Assembly: GCA_012515515.1 (NCBI GenBank)
Contig: JAAYYE010000011.1
Location: 11,402 to 75,401, forward strand
Source: Minisyncoccota bacterium
GTDB taxonomy: Bacteria; Patescibacteria; Microgenomatia; UBA1400; PJMF01
Direction of reading: 5' to 3'
DNA length: 64,000 nt
The position numbers and the translations under genes are program-made. This document shows, piece by piece, positions 1 through 6,705 of this stretch (its first letter is position 1; each line of letters starts with the position of its first letter). The notes under the pieces are model-generated. The model worked only from the letters and a program-made list of their open reading frames with translations, was not told the DNA's origin and made no database searches.

Positions 1-90
1 TTTATGAAAGTAACTCAGTATCCAGATGTTAATGAAGTGTTGAGCTTGCTGTCCACTCAGCTCCAAGAAGTTGCTGGTAGCGAGCTTTAA
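1..90 (+). CDS. C-terminal end of a truncated upstream gene
   Basis: The frame is open from the first base of the window to a TAA at 88-90. It contains an in-frame ATG at 4, so it is either the tail of a gene that begins before the window or a 28-residue peptide. The residues (PDVNEVLSLLSTQLQEVAG) look like a helical protein tail. No family can be named from so little sequence. Confidence 0.4.
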   Translation, partial: FMKVTQYPDVNEVLSLLSTQLQEVAGSEL

Positions 91-142
91 TAAACAAGTG
101 TTTTGATAGGCAAAAGTAATTATTTTCAATTAAAATAGCATT

Positions 143-781
143 ATGTCAATCAAATTAATTGACTCAGCTGAAAGTCGGTCACCAATTCAAGAGATGCAAC
201 TATCTCAGCTCATGGCAGAAACGCCGCAAGGAAACTTATATAGAAAAAGATTGTCTCCTTATAAAGCCGCCACTGTATTTCCTCAATTACATGAAAATGT
301 TGAACAAATATTAACCGCAGTCGATCCACCTGCCAAAGAAAAACGCCGCATCTTAATGCGTAAATTAATTAGAAATGCCCCCAACAATTTCCCAATCATT
401 GGCAAACCTAGTTCTTGTTTTGCCTTTCGTGATAAAGTTGGAAATATTTTTCTTGATTATTTGCTTGAAAGTGTAGACAAGGAAAGAGAAGGTATTACTT
501 TACACACATTTTTACGAGAACATCCTTCATTAGCTCCAGCGTATCAATTAAAAAATCTATTTGCTAATTCAACTGAATCTTTAATGTCGGGTCACATTGC
601 TGATATCACTCCAGAATACAGAACTAATGGACCAGCTCAAATTTTTTTAATTGACAAATTTTCTGCAAATTCAAAATTAACATCATTAGAAAAAGTGATG
701 TTAAAAATAATCATCGGCAACGGCATTGTTCCGATTGGTGGTGAAGGAGTATTAGTTGAGCCATTTAAACTAGCAGAATAA
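143..781 (+). CDS. Unknown 212-residue cytoplasmic protein
   Basis: I do not recognise this protein. It is soluble-looking, with no signal peptide or membrane segment. A basic stretch (KEKRRILMRKLIR, about residues 65-77) is followed by mixed helix/strand sequence, and the C-terminus is glycine-rich (GNGIVPIGGEG). A TAAAAT hexamer at 131-136 lies exactly 6 nt before the ATG, which suggests a leaderless message and supports this start. The next gene on the same strand begins 87 bases later with its own TATAAT at 817-822, so the two are probably separate units. Confidence 0.6.
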   Translation: MSIKLIDSAESRSPIQEMQLSQLMAETPQGNLYRKRLSPYKAATVFPQLHENVEQILTAVDPPAKEKRRILMRKLIRNAPNNFPIIGKPSSCFAFRDKVGNIFLDYLLESVDKEREGITLHTFLREHPSLAPAYQLKNLFANSTESLMSGHIADITPEYRTNGPAQIFLIDKFSANSKLTSLEKVMLKIIIGNGIVPIGGEGVLVEPFKLAE

Positions 782-867
782 ATATGCATTATCAGGTGAT
801 TTTATGTGAGCCACTGTATAATGCTTTAAATGAATATTCTCCAACTACTTTTAGCAAAAACTGAACC

Positions 868-1413
868 ATGCCAGATTTATTAGTCAAAGAAATTCAAGCA
901 ATTGTTCAAGAATTGAGTCATTTGCCAGTGACTAATGAGTTTATTAGTCGGATACAACAAGCTAAATTAACTCGAGATGAAAACCCTCAGTCTCACTTTT
1001 GCGTTTATTTTGCCGCTTATGATTTAGCCAATCAACAAATTTTTATCGGGCATCATAAAAAGTCTGATTTATGGCTGTTTAATGGTGGTCATATAGATCG
1101 TGGTGAAACTGCTAGCGCAGCCCTACTTAGAGAAATGCATGAAGAATGGGGCCTGCAGTTTGATCTGGAAAAAATTACTCCAGCAAAATTATTAAGCATT
1201 ACTTCAGTTCTTAATCCCTCAATTAAATGTCAAAAACACTATGATATTTGGTATTTTGTGCCTGTGTCGATGCAAAATTTCCTGCCCGATCAAGAAAAAT
1301 TGGCCAGCGAATTTTACACCACAGCCTGGAAAACGATTGTAGAAGCGAAACAGCTGATTAGCGATCCAAATACTTTATTGGCTATAAAAAATATTGAGGA
1401 ATTGTTTAATTAA
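868..1413 (+). CDS. Nudix hydrolase
   Basis: The Nudix box is complete at about residues 74-96: G-x5-E-x7-REMHEEWGL matches the family signature G-x5-E-x7-R-E-U-x-E-E-x-G-U. It should bind Mg2+ and cleave a nucleoside diphosphate linked to another group. The substrate cannot be read from the sequence. At 181 residues it is a single-domain member with a helical N-terminal extension of about 40 residues. A TATAAT at 817-822 gives a leader of about 40 nt. The gene is convergent with the channel gene at 1490. Confidence 0.85.
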   Translation: MPDLLVKEIQAIVQELSHLPVTNEFISRIQQAKLTRDENPQSHFCVYFAAYDLANQQIFIGHHKKSDLWLFNGGHIDRGETASAALLREMHEEWGLQFDLEKITPAKLLSITSVLNPSIKCQKHYDIWYFVPVSMQNFLPDQEKLASEFYTTAWKTIVEAKQLISDPNTLLAIKNIEELFN

Positions 1414-1489
1414 ATTAATGTTTGGGCAATTGTTTAAAATTGTGCCAATAGCGAGTCCACTCATGTATGAGAGGTTTTTAGGTATTTTT

Positions 1490-2146
1490 TTATCTTTTTT
1501 TATGTAAATAGGGTATAAGCATCGCTCCCAAGCTGTTACCCATTGTCATGACTAATAATAAATACCAGGCTGAAAAATTTTTAAAGGCCCCAGCTAGAGC
1601 GAAATAAAACATATTAGCCACACAGTGTTCAAAACCTGCCAAAATAAAGACCATAACGCAGAGGAAAATCCCCAAATAACGACCCACACCCTCTTCTTTT
1701 TCCTTGTAAATATCAACCGCTATATACATCAACAAACCACAAAAAATAGATAAAATGAACAAGCTTAGAGGACTATCTGTTAACTTGGTTTGCACTAATA
1801 TATTGGCTTTTTCGATCAATCCAACACTAGTGATGCTGTTCTGTGCTAACCTGGTGTTTTTTAGTAAAAAAGCCACAATGTTGGTACCTATTAAATTTCC
1901 CAGCCAGACGATGCCCAGAAATTTTAAATAAGCGGCGTGTTTCTTTTTTTTGATCGCATCTGGCAAATAGCCGACTTTTCCAGTAAAAAGATTAAAAGCA
2001 AAAACGCAAATGGTATATAAACCCAGAGCAAATAAAAAAGATCCGACTATTTTATTTTCCACGCTCAAATAAATACTGCCCCCTAGAGCAATCATTATTC
2101 CAGCCAAAATTGCTTCCATAAAGGATTGTCGATTATTTTCTTGCAC
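1490..2146 (-). CDS. Formate/nitrite transporter (FNT) family channel
   Basis: This is a polytopic membrane protein of about 218 residues with roughly six hydrophobic helices. The signature GFEHCVANMFY near residue 173 matches the FNT (FocA/NirC) family motif around its central histidine. It should be a pentameric channel for a small monovalent anion such as formate, nitrite or hydrosulfide; which one is not evident. The frame opens with GTG at 2152, but a good Shine-Dalgarno site (AGGAAGG, 2158-2152) overlaps that codon and sits 5 nt before a second GTG at 2146. I therefore start it at 2146. The family is usually 250-280 residues, so this member is short. Confidence 0.85.
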   Translation of the reverse strand: MQENNRQSFMEAILAGIMIALGGSIYLSVENKIVGSFLFALGLYTICVFAFNLFTGKVGYLPDAIKKKKHAAYLKFLGIVWLGNLIGTNIVAFLLKNTRLAQNSITSVGLIEKANILVQTKLTDSPLSLFILSIFCGLLMYIAVDIYKEKEEGVGRYLGIFLCVMVFILAGFEHCVANMFYFALAGAFKNFSAWYLLLVMTMGNSLGAMLIPYLHKKR

Positions 2147-2271
2147 TAGCACCTTCCTAGAGAAATTAAATTTTTCTAATTTTTAAATTTTAGCACTTAT
2201 CTAGGTGACGGCAAACGGCAGTTTAAGTTATAATTAGTACTTGCCATTATTAATTATGAAAGAATCCAACC

Positions 2272-2772
2272 ATGTCTGATCCAAAACAATCAGCAAAAAA
2301 AACCAGCGTTGAAAAAAATGGGGGTCTGTCAAAGAGCAAGCAATTACGGGCTAGTCGTAAAGGGCGTTTATGGCTCATTGTGATTTTGATGGCCATTGTT
2401 GCTATTTTATTTTTTGTTTGGGAAAAAGCTCGGATTGCTTTAGTGATCGTTTTTATCCTTTTAGCAACAGCGCTTGGATTAGAAGTTTCTCAAAACGATT
2501 GGGATTTGAAAACCCTGTGGGAAACTAAATCTTTTGAACAAGCCAAAGTTAGTCGTGATATGCAGGGTAATTTATTGTTTGATAAATCAGGCAATATTGT
2601 GACAGATAGCTCTATTGGCAAAGGAGCTGACGAATACAACTGTGACGATTTTACCACCCAAGAAGAAGCGCAATACTTTTTTGAAAAAGTTGGTGGGGTG
2701 GGGAATGATGTTAATCGCTTAGATGGCGATAAAGATGGCACAGCCTGTGAGTCTTTACCTAAAGCTAAATAA
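2272..2772 (+). CDS. Membrane-anchored Excalibur-domain protein
   Basis: A basic N-terminus rich in Lys and Ser (1-40) is followed by two hydrophobic stretches (about 34-50 and 55-70) that anchor it in the membrane. The C-terminal 45 residues carry an Excalibur calcium-binding motif: YNCDDF, then [15 protein letters not shown], with an EF-hand-like D-x-D-x-D-G loop and two cysteines positioned for a disulfide. Such domains are extracellular in other bacteria. TATAAT at 2229-2234 is a likely -10 element. No operon partner is obvious; the next 335 bases are the leader of the following secreted gene. Confidence 0.75.
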   Translation: MSDPKQSAKKTSVEKNGGLSKSKQLRASRKGRLWLIVILMAIVAILFFVWEKARIALVIVFILLATALGLEVSQNDWDLKTLWETKSFEQAKVSRDMQGNLLFDKSGNIVTDSSIGKGADEYNCDDFTTQEEAQYFFEKVGGVGNDVNRLDGDKDGTACESLPKAK

Positions 2773-2884
2773 TCGGCTTTTTGATCTATTTTTTTATTGC
2801 TCTAGTGGGGGTGTTTTTGTTGCTTTTGTAGAGGTATTTTTATGGCTTTCGTAGGGGCTTACATCTTATAATAAATAATTATAT

Positions 2885-2913
2885 TTGCTTTTTCTGACAT
2901 TTTTTGATATACT
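2885..2913 (+). promoter_or_regulatory. Sigma-70-type promoter of the first boxA-leader cassette
   Basis: TTGCTT (2885-2890), a 17-nt spacer and TATACT (2908-2913) are well placed to start transcription near 2920. The message would then begin just before the structured leader and run about 190 nt before the ATG at 3108. Confidence 0.6.
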
Positions 2914-2929
2914 TATTAGGTATTTAGAT

Positions 2930-2987
2930 AGATTGTCTTCTATAAAAACATAGCGTTTTTGGCGAGGATAATCTAGCTCTTTAACAA
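2930..2987 (+). promoter_or_regulatory. boxB-like hairpin plus boxA antiterminator-like leader, copy 1
   Basis: An 11-bp outer stem pairs 2930-2940 with 2964-2974 (one G-U). Inside it a 6-bp stem pairs AAAAAC (2944-2949) with GTTTTT (2955-2960) across the loop ATAGC. It is followed directly by GCTCTTTAACAA at 2976-2987, identical to the core of the E. coli rRNA boxA that NusB/S10 bind. The order hairpin then boxA is that of rRNA leaders. The elements are seen directly; the antitermination role is inferred. Confidence 0.65.
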
Positions 2988-3003
2988 TCTCACATGCTTT
3001 TTG

Positions 3004-3053
3004 CTGTGCGCAAAAGTGAGGGTAATACTAAATCGCCTTCACCTAGCGCACAG
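3004..3053 (+). promoter_or_regulatory. Long hairpin in the 5' leader
   Basis: CTGTGCGC (3004-3011) pairs perfectly with GCGCACAG (3046-3053). Inside, GTGAGGG (3016-3022) pairs with CCTTCAC (about 3035-3041, one G-U). It lies between boxA and the Shine-Dalgarno site (AAAGGAG) of the gene at 3108. It may protect the message or control translation. Confidence 0.55.
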
Positions 3054-3107
3054 GAATATTGTGGTGCTAGTTAATCCCAAATTGATCAAAGTTCAAAGGA
3101 GAACGAA

Positions 3108-4283
3108 ATGAAAAGAGAGGATGTTGTAATAGTTATTGTATTGGTGTTTTTGATGTCCTTGTTTATGGGTGTGCTTGACGCTTTTGCGCAAACCCCTGAG
3201 CAAGAGGATGTCAGTATCAGCGGTTTCCAGCTTGCTGGAGACCGTACCACGGAGTTGTTGACAACCCCGCTTTCTATTAAGCCGGGGGATTGTGGTGCGC
3301 TCCCTCCTCCCTCGTTTGAGGGAGTAAAGAGGAACCTCGAGCTTAACGAGGACTCAACAAAAATTCAGGTCTACTATGACTCAAACAAGGGCATGGTATG
3401 TGCCCAAGTTTGGGGTACCTGGCCTGGAACTGTCAACAATGACGGAGTGCAAGAGTTTGACTCCGTCATGCGGGTGTATAAGGGTTACAATCTATTGGAG
3501 GTTCAAGACGAACCTTTGATTAAAAGTAATCCATTTACAGGTGGAATTCCCTTCCACTTGTATTCATTTAAGCTCCCCAAGGGGGGTGGAGAGTATTATT
3601 TTTTGTTTGATTTTTACCAGCAACAATTGCTGGGAAAAGACCGCTTGGGGATGCCTCACCGTGACTGGTCAGGCACCTTTCGTAGCGGACCGCATAGGAT
3701 ATTTCTTCCTATCATCATCAAGCCGGTGCCACCAACACCGCCACCTCCTCCACCACCACCTCCTCCTCCTCCACCAACCGATTGTCCAAGTTGGACAATT
3801 GAAGCGGTTGCGCCGGGATTTAGCATTCCGGCGTTAACTTACGAGAAAGGGGGTAATCATTACCCCACCATTGGATACTTGTATTTTGGACAGACGATGT
3901 CTGTCAAAATCAAGAACAATGGTGTTGTGTCCAATCTCCCCACGGGTGGGGAGACCACCGTGTACGACGGAGCGGGTAACGTTGTGGCTGAATATGGCCG
4001 CAATGGAAACTTCAGTGTCGTCGGGGGTCAAGGTGTCTTTGGTGAAGATTTCTTCACCTTTGACTCCTCCTTCCTCTGGCAAGGGGGAAGCTGTCGTGCC
4101 TCATTCACGATTTGGGACCCCGAACCGGTCCTGAATCATTTGGAGGCAGAACTTGGCGTGAGTCGTGAAGAGGCTATTAGCCTTTTGAACGACTATTTTA
4201 ACGAAATCGCCACAACCACTACCACCACCACTACAACCCTAACTCAGGATGTCTGGGATTGGGTTGAAACTATCAGCAAGTGA
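3108..4283 (+). CDS. Secreted protein with polyproline linker
   Basis: I recognise no family. A signal peptide is clear (hydrophobic 6-22, AFA cleavage site near residue 27). An N-terminal domain (about 30-200) ends in a nearly pure proline run (about 206-224). A second domain follows (225-340) with two cysteines, then a helical tail with an eight-threonine run just before the C-terminus. Two extracellular domains joined by a rigid linker suggest a surface or appendage component. The ATG has a strong AAAGGAG site 6 nt upstream. Base composition is visibly richer in G+C than in the neighbouring genes, and the codon choice differs. It has its own promoter and structured leader and ends in a strong hairpin at 4292. 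Confidence 0.7.
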   Translation: MKREDVVIVIVLVFLMSLFMGVLDAFAQTPEQEDVSISGFQLAGDRTTELLTTPLSIKPGDCGALPPPSFEGVKRNLELNEDSTKIQVYYDSNKGMVCAQVWGTWPGTVNNDGVQEFDSVMRVYKGYNLLEVQDEPLIKSNPFTGGIPFHLYSFKLPKGGGEYYFLFDFYQQQLLGKDRLGMPHRDWSGTFRSGPHRIFLPIIIKPVPPTPPPPPPPPPPPPPTDCPSWTIEAVAPGFSIPALTYEKGGNHYPTIGYLYFGQTMSVKIKNNGVVSNLPTGGETTVYDGAGNVVAEYGRNGNFSVVGGQGVFGEDFFTFDSSFLWQGGSCRASFTIWDPEPVLNHLEAELGVSREEAISLLNDYFNEIATTTTTTTTTLTQDVWDWVETISK

Positions 4284-4291
4284 GATGTCAA

Positions 4292-4321
4292 CCAGCTGCC
4301 CGCTTTTTAGCGGGCAGCTGG
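4292..4321 (+). terminator. Strong GC-rich hairpin after the secreted-protein gene
   Basis: A perfect 13-bp stem pairs 4292-4304 with 4309-4321 around a TTTT loop, starting 8 nt after the stop codon. The sequence behind it is T-rich but has no unbroken T tract. It could be an intrinsic terminator or a 3'-end stabiliser. Confidence 0.6.
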
Positions 4322-4550
4322 AAATCTTTTCTTTATTTAAATATTTTAATTTACTGCACTTTTGTGTAGTTTTTTTAGTAGCTAAAATTTTAGAACAGCG
4401 CACCGTTATATAGTTTTTTTGCTGGCTGAAAAAAATAAAAAGGGAAAGTTGTAAGCGCAATTATCGTTTTTCTAGCAATTCTTATTCCATCAAAAAATTA
4501 TAAGTAGCGTTTTATTATTAATCATTGTCCCATAGAATATCTATATTGTA
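4322..4550. other. AT-rich non-coding stretch
   Basis: This stretch lies between the hairpin at 4292-4321 and the next promoter. Only short reading frames without ribosome sites occur on either strand. I see no recognisable RNA or repeat in it. Confidence 0.5.
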
Positions 4551-4578
4551 TTGATTTTTTGATTTCTTTTGATACAAT
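4551..4578 (+). promoter_or_regulatory. Promoter of the second boxA-leader cassette
   Basis: TTGATT (4551-4556), a 16-nt spacer and TACAAT (4573-4578) place the transcript start near 4585, about ten bases before the structured leader. Confidence 0.55.
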
Positions 4579-4595
4579 AATATCTGTTTTGTGAT

Positions 4596-4652
4596 AGATT
4601 CTCTTCTATAAAAACATAGCGTTTTTGGTGAGGATAGTCTAGCCCTTTAACA
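4596..4652 (+). promoter_or_regulatory. boxB-like hairpin plus boxA-like leader, copy 2
   Basis: The outer stem pairs 4596-4606 with 4630-4640 (10 of 11 pairs, two of them G-U). The inner stem AAAAAC/GTTTTT (4610-4615, 4621-4626) has the same ATAGC loop as copy 1. GCCCTTTAACA at 4642-4652 differs from boxA by one base. Much of the 55-base element is identical to copy 1, while one outer pair changes from A-T to G-U, which keeps the fold. Confidence 0.6.
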
Positions 4653-4675
4653 TTCAAACATTTTGTGGACTTAAA

Positions 4676-4725
4676 TTGACCCAACCAAAAGAGGACTCAT
4701 AATAATCTTTTTTTGGTTGGGTCAA
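4676..4725 (+). promoter_or_regulatory. 15-bp perfect leader hairpin
   Basis: Bases 4676-4690 pair without mismatch with 4711-4725 (TTGACCCAACC against GGTTGGGTCAA, extended by four A-T pairs). The hairpin ends 23 nt before the chosen ATG. The longest upstream frame start (TTG at 4713) falls inside this stem, which argues against that start. Confidence 0.65.
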
Positions 4726-4748
4726 TAGAAAAAAGAAAGAAGGTAGAA

Positions 4749-5729
4749 ATGATACAGACTTTGTGGGAATCACTGTTGCAACTTTTGTCCAATATAATTT
4801 TATTTATTGGGCAACTGTTTACTGTAGGGGGCAAAATGATTGCCCTCCCAGGTTTTCTCGGCCTGGCAATTGGACTAATACTATTCGCAATTGCTTACAA
4901 AAAAACCGAGCATCTTTTAGGATCACTCCTCCTACTGGGAGGGGCAGGTCTGACAGTATTTATAATAGTGTCGTACCTACTCTGGCCTTTTTTGTTTAAA
5001 GGGTCAGAGAACAGCGTCACCAGCTGTTACAAGGCGGCTGGAACAAATATAGCAGCCGTGTCAATCTGTGACAGCATTTCTAGTGGTTTTGTTCCCCCAT
5101 CAACAACACCTGGTGAGCAAACACCAGTTGTTGTCGTTCCCCCTACTGATCCTGATGATCAGCAGGTAGTTAGAACGTTCAAGGCAAACGCCTTGGAAAT
5201 TTTAATCCTGGGGTGGAATCTAAAACCACCTGGTACGACTAATTTAATCAATCCTGCGGATGTTCCGCAGGGCATTATGTTGTCTTTTGAGTGTGACAAT
5301 CCAATTGCTACACGTCAAAACGAGGTCTGGAAGGTTACCATTTCTGGCATCGTGCCAGGACTAGGGCAAAAATCCCTAGTAATAGAAACAAATGGCTACT
5401 TCGCCAGGGACGGCTTTAAAGCTAAACCTGGCACAAGTGTTGTTGGAACAGGAACTTGGGAGGAGGTTTGTCCAAGTTGCTATACCGATGTGGTGGTTAC
5501 CCCACCACCTCAACCAACACCCACTCCAGCTCCCGCTCCAGCAACGACCCAGGTCGCCTTTCCAGAACTCATTTGTGGGTACTGGGGGTGGCTTTTGCAG
5601 TCTGGCAATGCGCTGGTGGTTCCAACCACTGGTGGGCAGCCAGACTTTGCCCACGCGGTGTCCCAAGCTGCAGCCGCAGCGGACATCGCTAAGAGGTGTC
5701 CCGGCGAAACCTTGCCGGCACCTCCATAA
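4749..5729 (+). CDS. Membrane-anchored secreted protein with proline-rich linkers
   Basis: No family recognised. Starting at ATG 4749 (AAGAAGGT site 7 nt upstream) the protein has 326 residues. Three hydrophobic helices lie at about 8-27, 34-50 and 56-83. A short Cys-containing outer segment and a proline/valine linker (TPVVVVPPTDPDD) lead to a domain at about 140-245 with several cysteines. A second linker (TPPPQPTPTPAPAPA) precedes a short C-terminal domain. The design, membrane helices plus stalked extracellular domains, resembles that of the previous gene. G+C is higher than in the next two genes. It ends with a strong hairpin at 5761. Confidence 0.65.
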   Translation: MIQTLWESLLQLLSNIILFIGQLFTVGGKMIALPGFLGLAIGLILFAIAYKKTEHLLGSLLLLGGAGLTVFIIVSYLLWPFLFKGSENSVTSCYKAAGTNIAAVSICDSISSGFVPPSTTPGEQTPVVVVPPTDPDDQQVVRTFKANALEILILGWNLKPPGTTNLINPADVPQGIMLSFECDNPIATRQNEVWKVTISGIVPGLGQKSLVIETNGYFARDGFKAKPGTSVVGTGTWEEVCPSCYTDVVVTPPPQPTPTPAPAPATTQVAFPELICGYWGWLLQSGNALVVPTTGGQPDFAHAVSQAAAAADIAKRCPGETLPAPP

Positions 5730-5760
5730 AAACCATGAAATGTTTGAAGACCCAACTTCT

Positions 5761-5792
5761 TCCCGGGGTCCGCCTTTGTGTGGACTCCGGGA
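5761..5792 (+). terminator. GC-rich hairpin after the second cassette gene
   Basis: TCCCGGGGTCC (5761-5771) pairs with GGACTCCGGGA (5782-5792) with one G-U. An A-rich rather than T-rich sequence follows, so termination would not be classical. The two genes at 5885 and 6706 could be transcribed by reading through it. Confidence 0.5.
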
Positions 5793-5884
5793 ACTAAGGA
5801 AAAATTAAAATTAATACTATTAATAATATTTTTATTGAATTATTGCTAATTGCTAATAATTTAAAAAAACAAAACAAGGAAAAA

Positions 5885-6676
5885 ATGGCAAGAAAAGAAA
5901 TACCAGGATTTAACGCTCCTGCTCCTGATAGCGATCGTCCTCGATCAAGAAAAGAAAAAATACCAGGATTTAACACTCCTGCTGATGATAGCGATCGTCC
6001 TCGATCAAGAAAAGGAAGTTCGTTTTTAAAAAACATGCTTAATGCTCCAGGAGTCGGTGTTCCTGCTGATGATAGCGATCGTCCTCGATCAAGAAAAGGA
6101 AGTTCGTTTCTAAAAAATATTTCTAATATACCAAGCATTGGTGTTCCAAATCAAAAGTTGCTTGAAGAAGAGGCCAACAAAAAACAACAAGGAGCGCAGA
6201 AACGAGCACAGATAGAAGCACTCCAACAAGATAAAAAAGATGCAACTAATCAAGCAAAACTTGGTGCAGTTACAACAGTGGTTGGCTTAGCTATTGAGGA
6301 TCCTCTAATGGCTACTGAGGGATTTATAAATACTGCGGCAGGTGTGACTAAGAGGAAAACAGCTAAAGAACGGATTAAATCGGTGAAAAAAAATCCCAGA
6401 GCAGCCAATAGCGTTGGCTCAAGAACTGAGGATGGTGGTCAATTTAGTGGTGTAATTAAAAAAGCAGCTTCAGCCATTTTCAGTAAGATTTTTAGCAAAA
6501 AAAGTAAACCTGCTGAGACAGAACAAGCAACTCAAACGCCACCAAACGCATCAAGCAAAAGTGAGAGAGCTTATACTCCACCAAACTACTCAGATGATGA
6601 GGATATCATCGAAGGAGAGTTTACCGTCGTTGACGATGGCAAGCCCAAACAATTAACCAATGGTAAAAAGAGCTAA
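5885..6676 (+). CDS. Low-complexity protein with three IPG/DRP repeats
   Basis: No family recognised. The ATG at 5885 has an AAGGA site; an earlier in-frame start at 5843 lacks one. The N-terminus holds three tandem copies of a 19-residue unit, IPGFNxPAxDSDRPRSRK, at about 5-23, 25-43 and 56-71 (the third is degenerate at its start). The last two are followed by GSSFLKN. A coiled-coil segment rich in Gln/Lys (about 90-125) and a weakly hydrophobic stretch (about 130-160) follow, and the C-terminus is acidic (DDEDIIEGEF). There is no signal peptide. The same motif opens the protein encoded next, so the two probably share a partner or targeting route. Confidence 0.65.
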   Translation: MARKEIPGFNAPAPDSDRPRSRKEKIPGFNTPADDSDRPRSRKGSSFLKNMLNAPGVGVPADDSDRPRSRKGSSFLKNISNIPSIGVPNQKLLEEEANKKQQGAQKRAQIEALQQDKKDATNQAKLGAVTTVVGLAIEDPLMATEGFINTAAGVTKRKTAKERIKSVKKNPRAANSVGSRTEDGGQFSGVIKKAASAIFSKIFSKKSKPAETEQATQTPPNASSKSERAYTPPNYSDDEDIIEGEFTVVDDGKPKQLTNGKKS

Positions 6677-6705
6677 TTATATAAAAACACTTAAAGAAAA
6701 ATATT

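Noticed and set aside
3541..3837. Alternative-frame reading frame of 98 codons inside the secreted-protein gene
   Set aside because: It overlaps the gene at 3108 in another frame, has no ribosome site, and its His/Leu-rich sequence is a by-product of the proline codons.
4713..4748. TTG start for the second cassette gene
   Set aside because: The codon lies inside the arm of a perfect 15-bp hairpin and has no ribosome site, while ATG 4749 has one.
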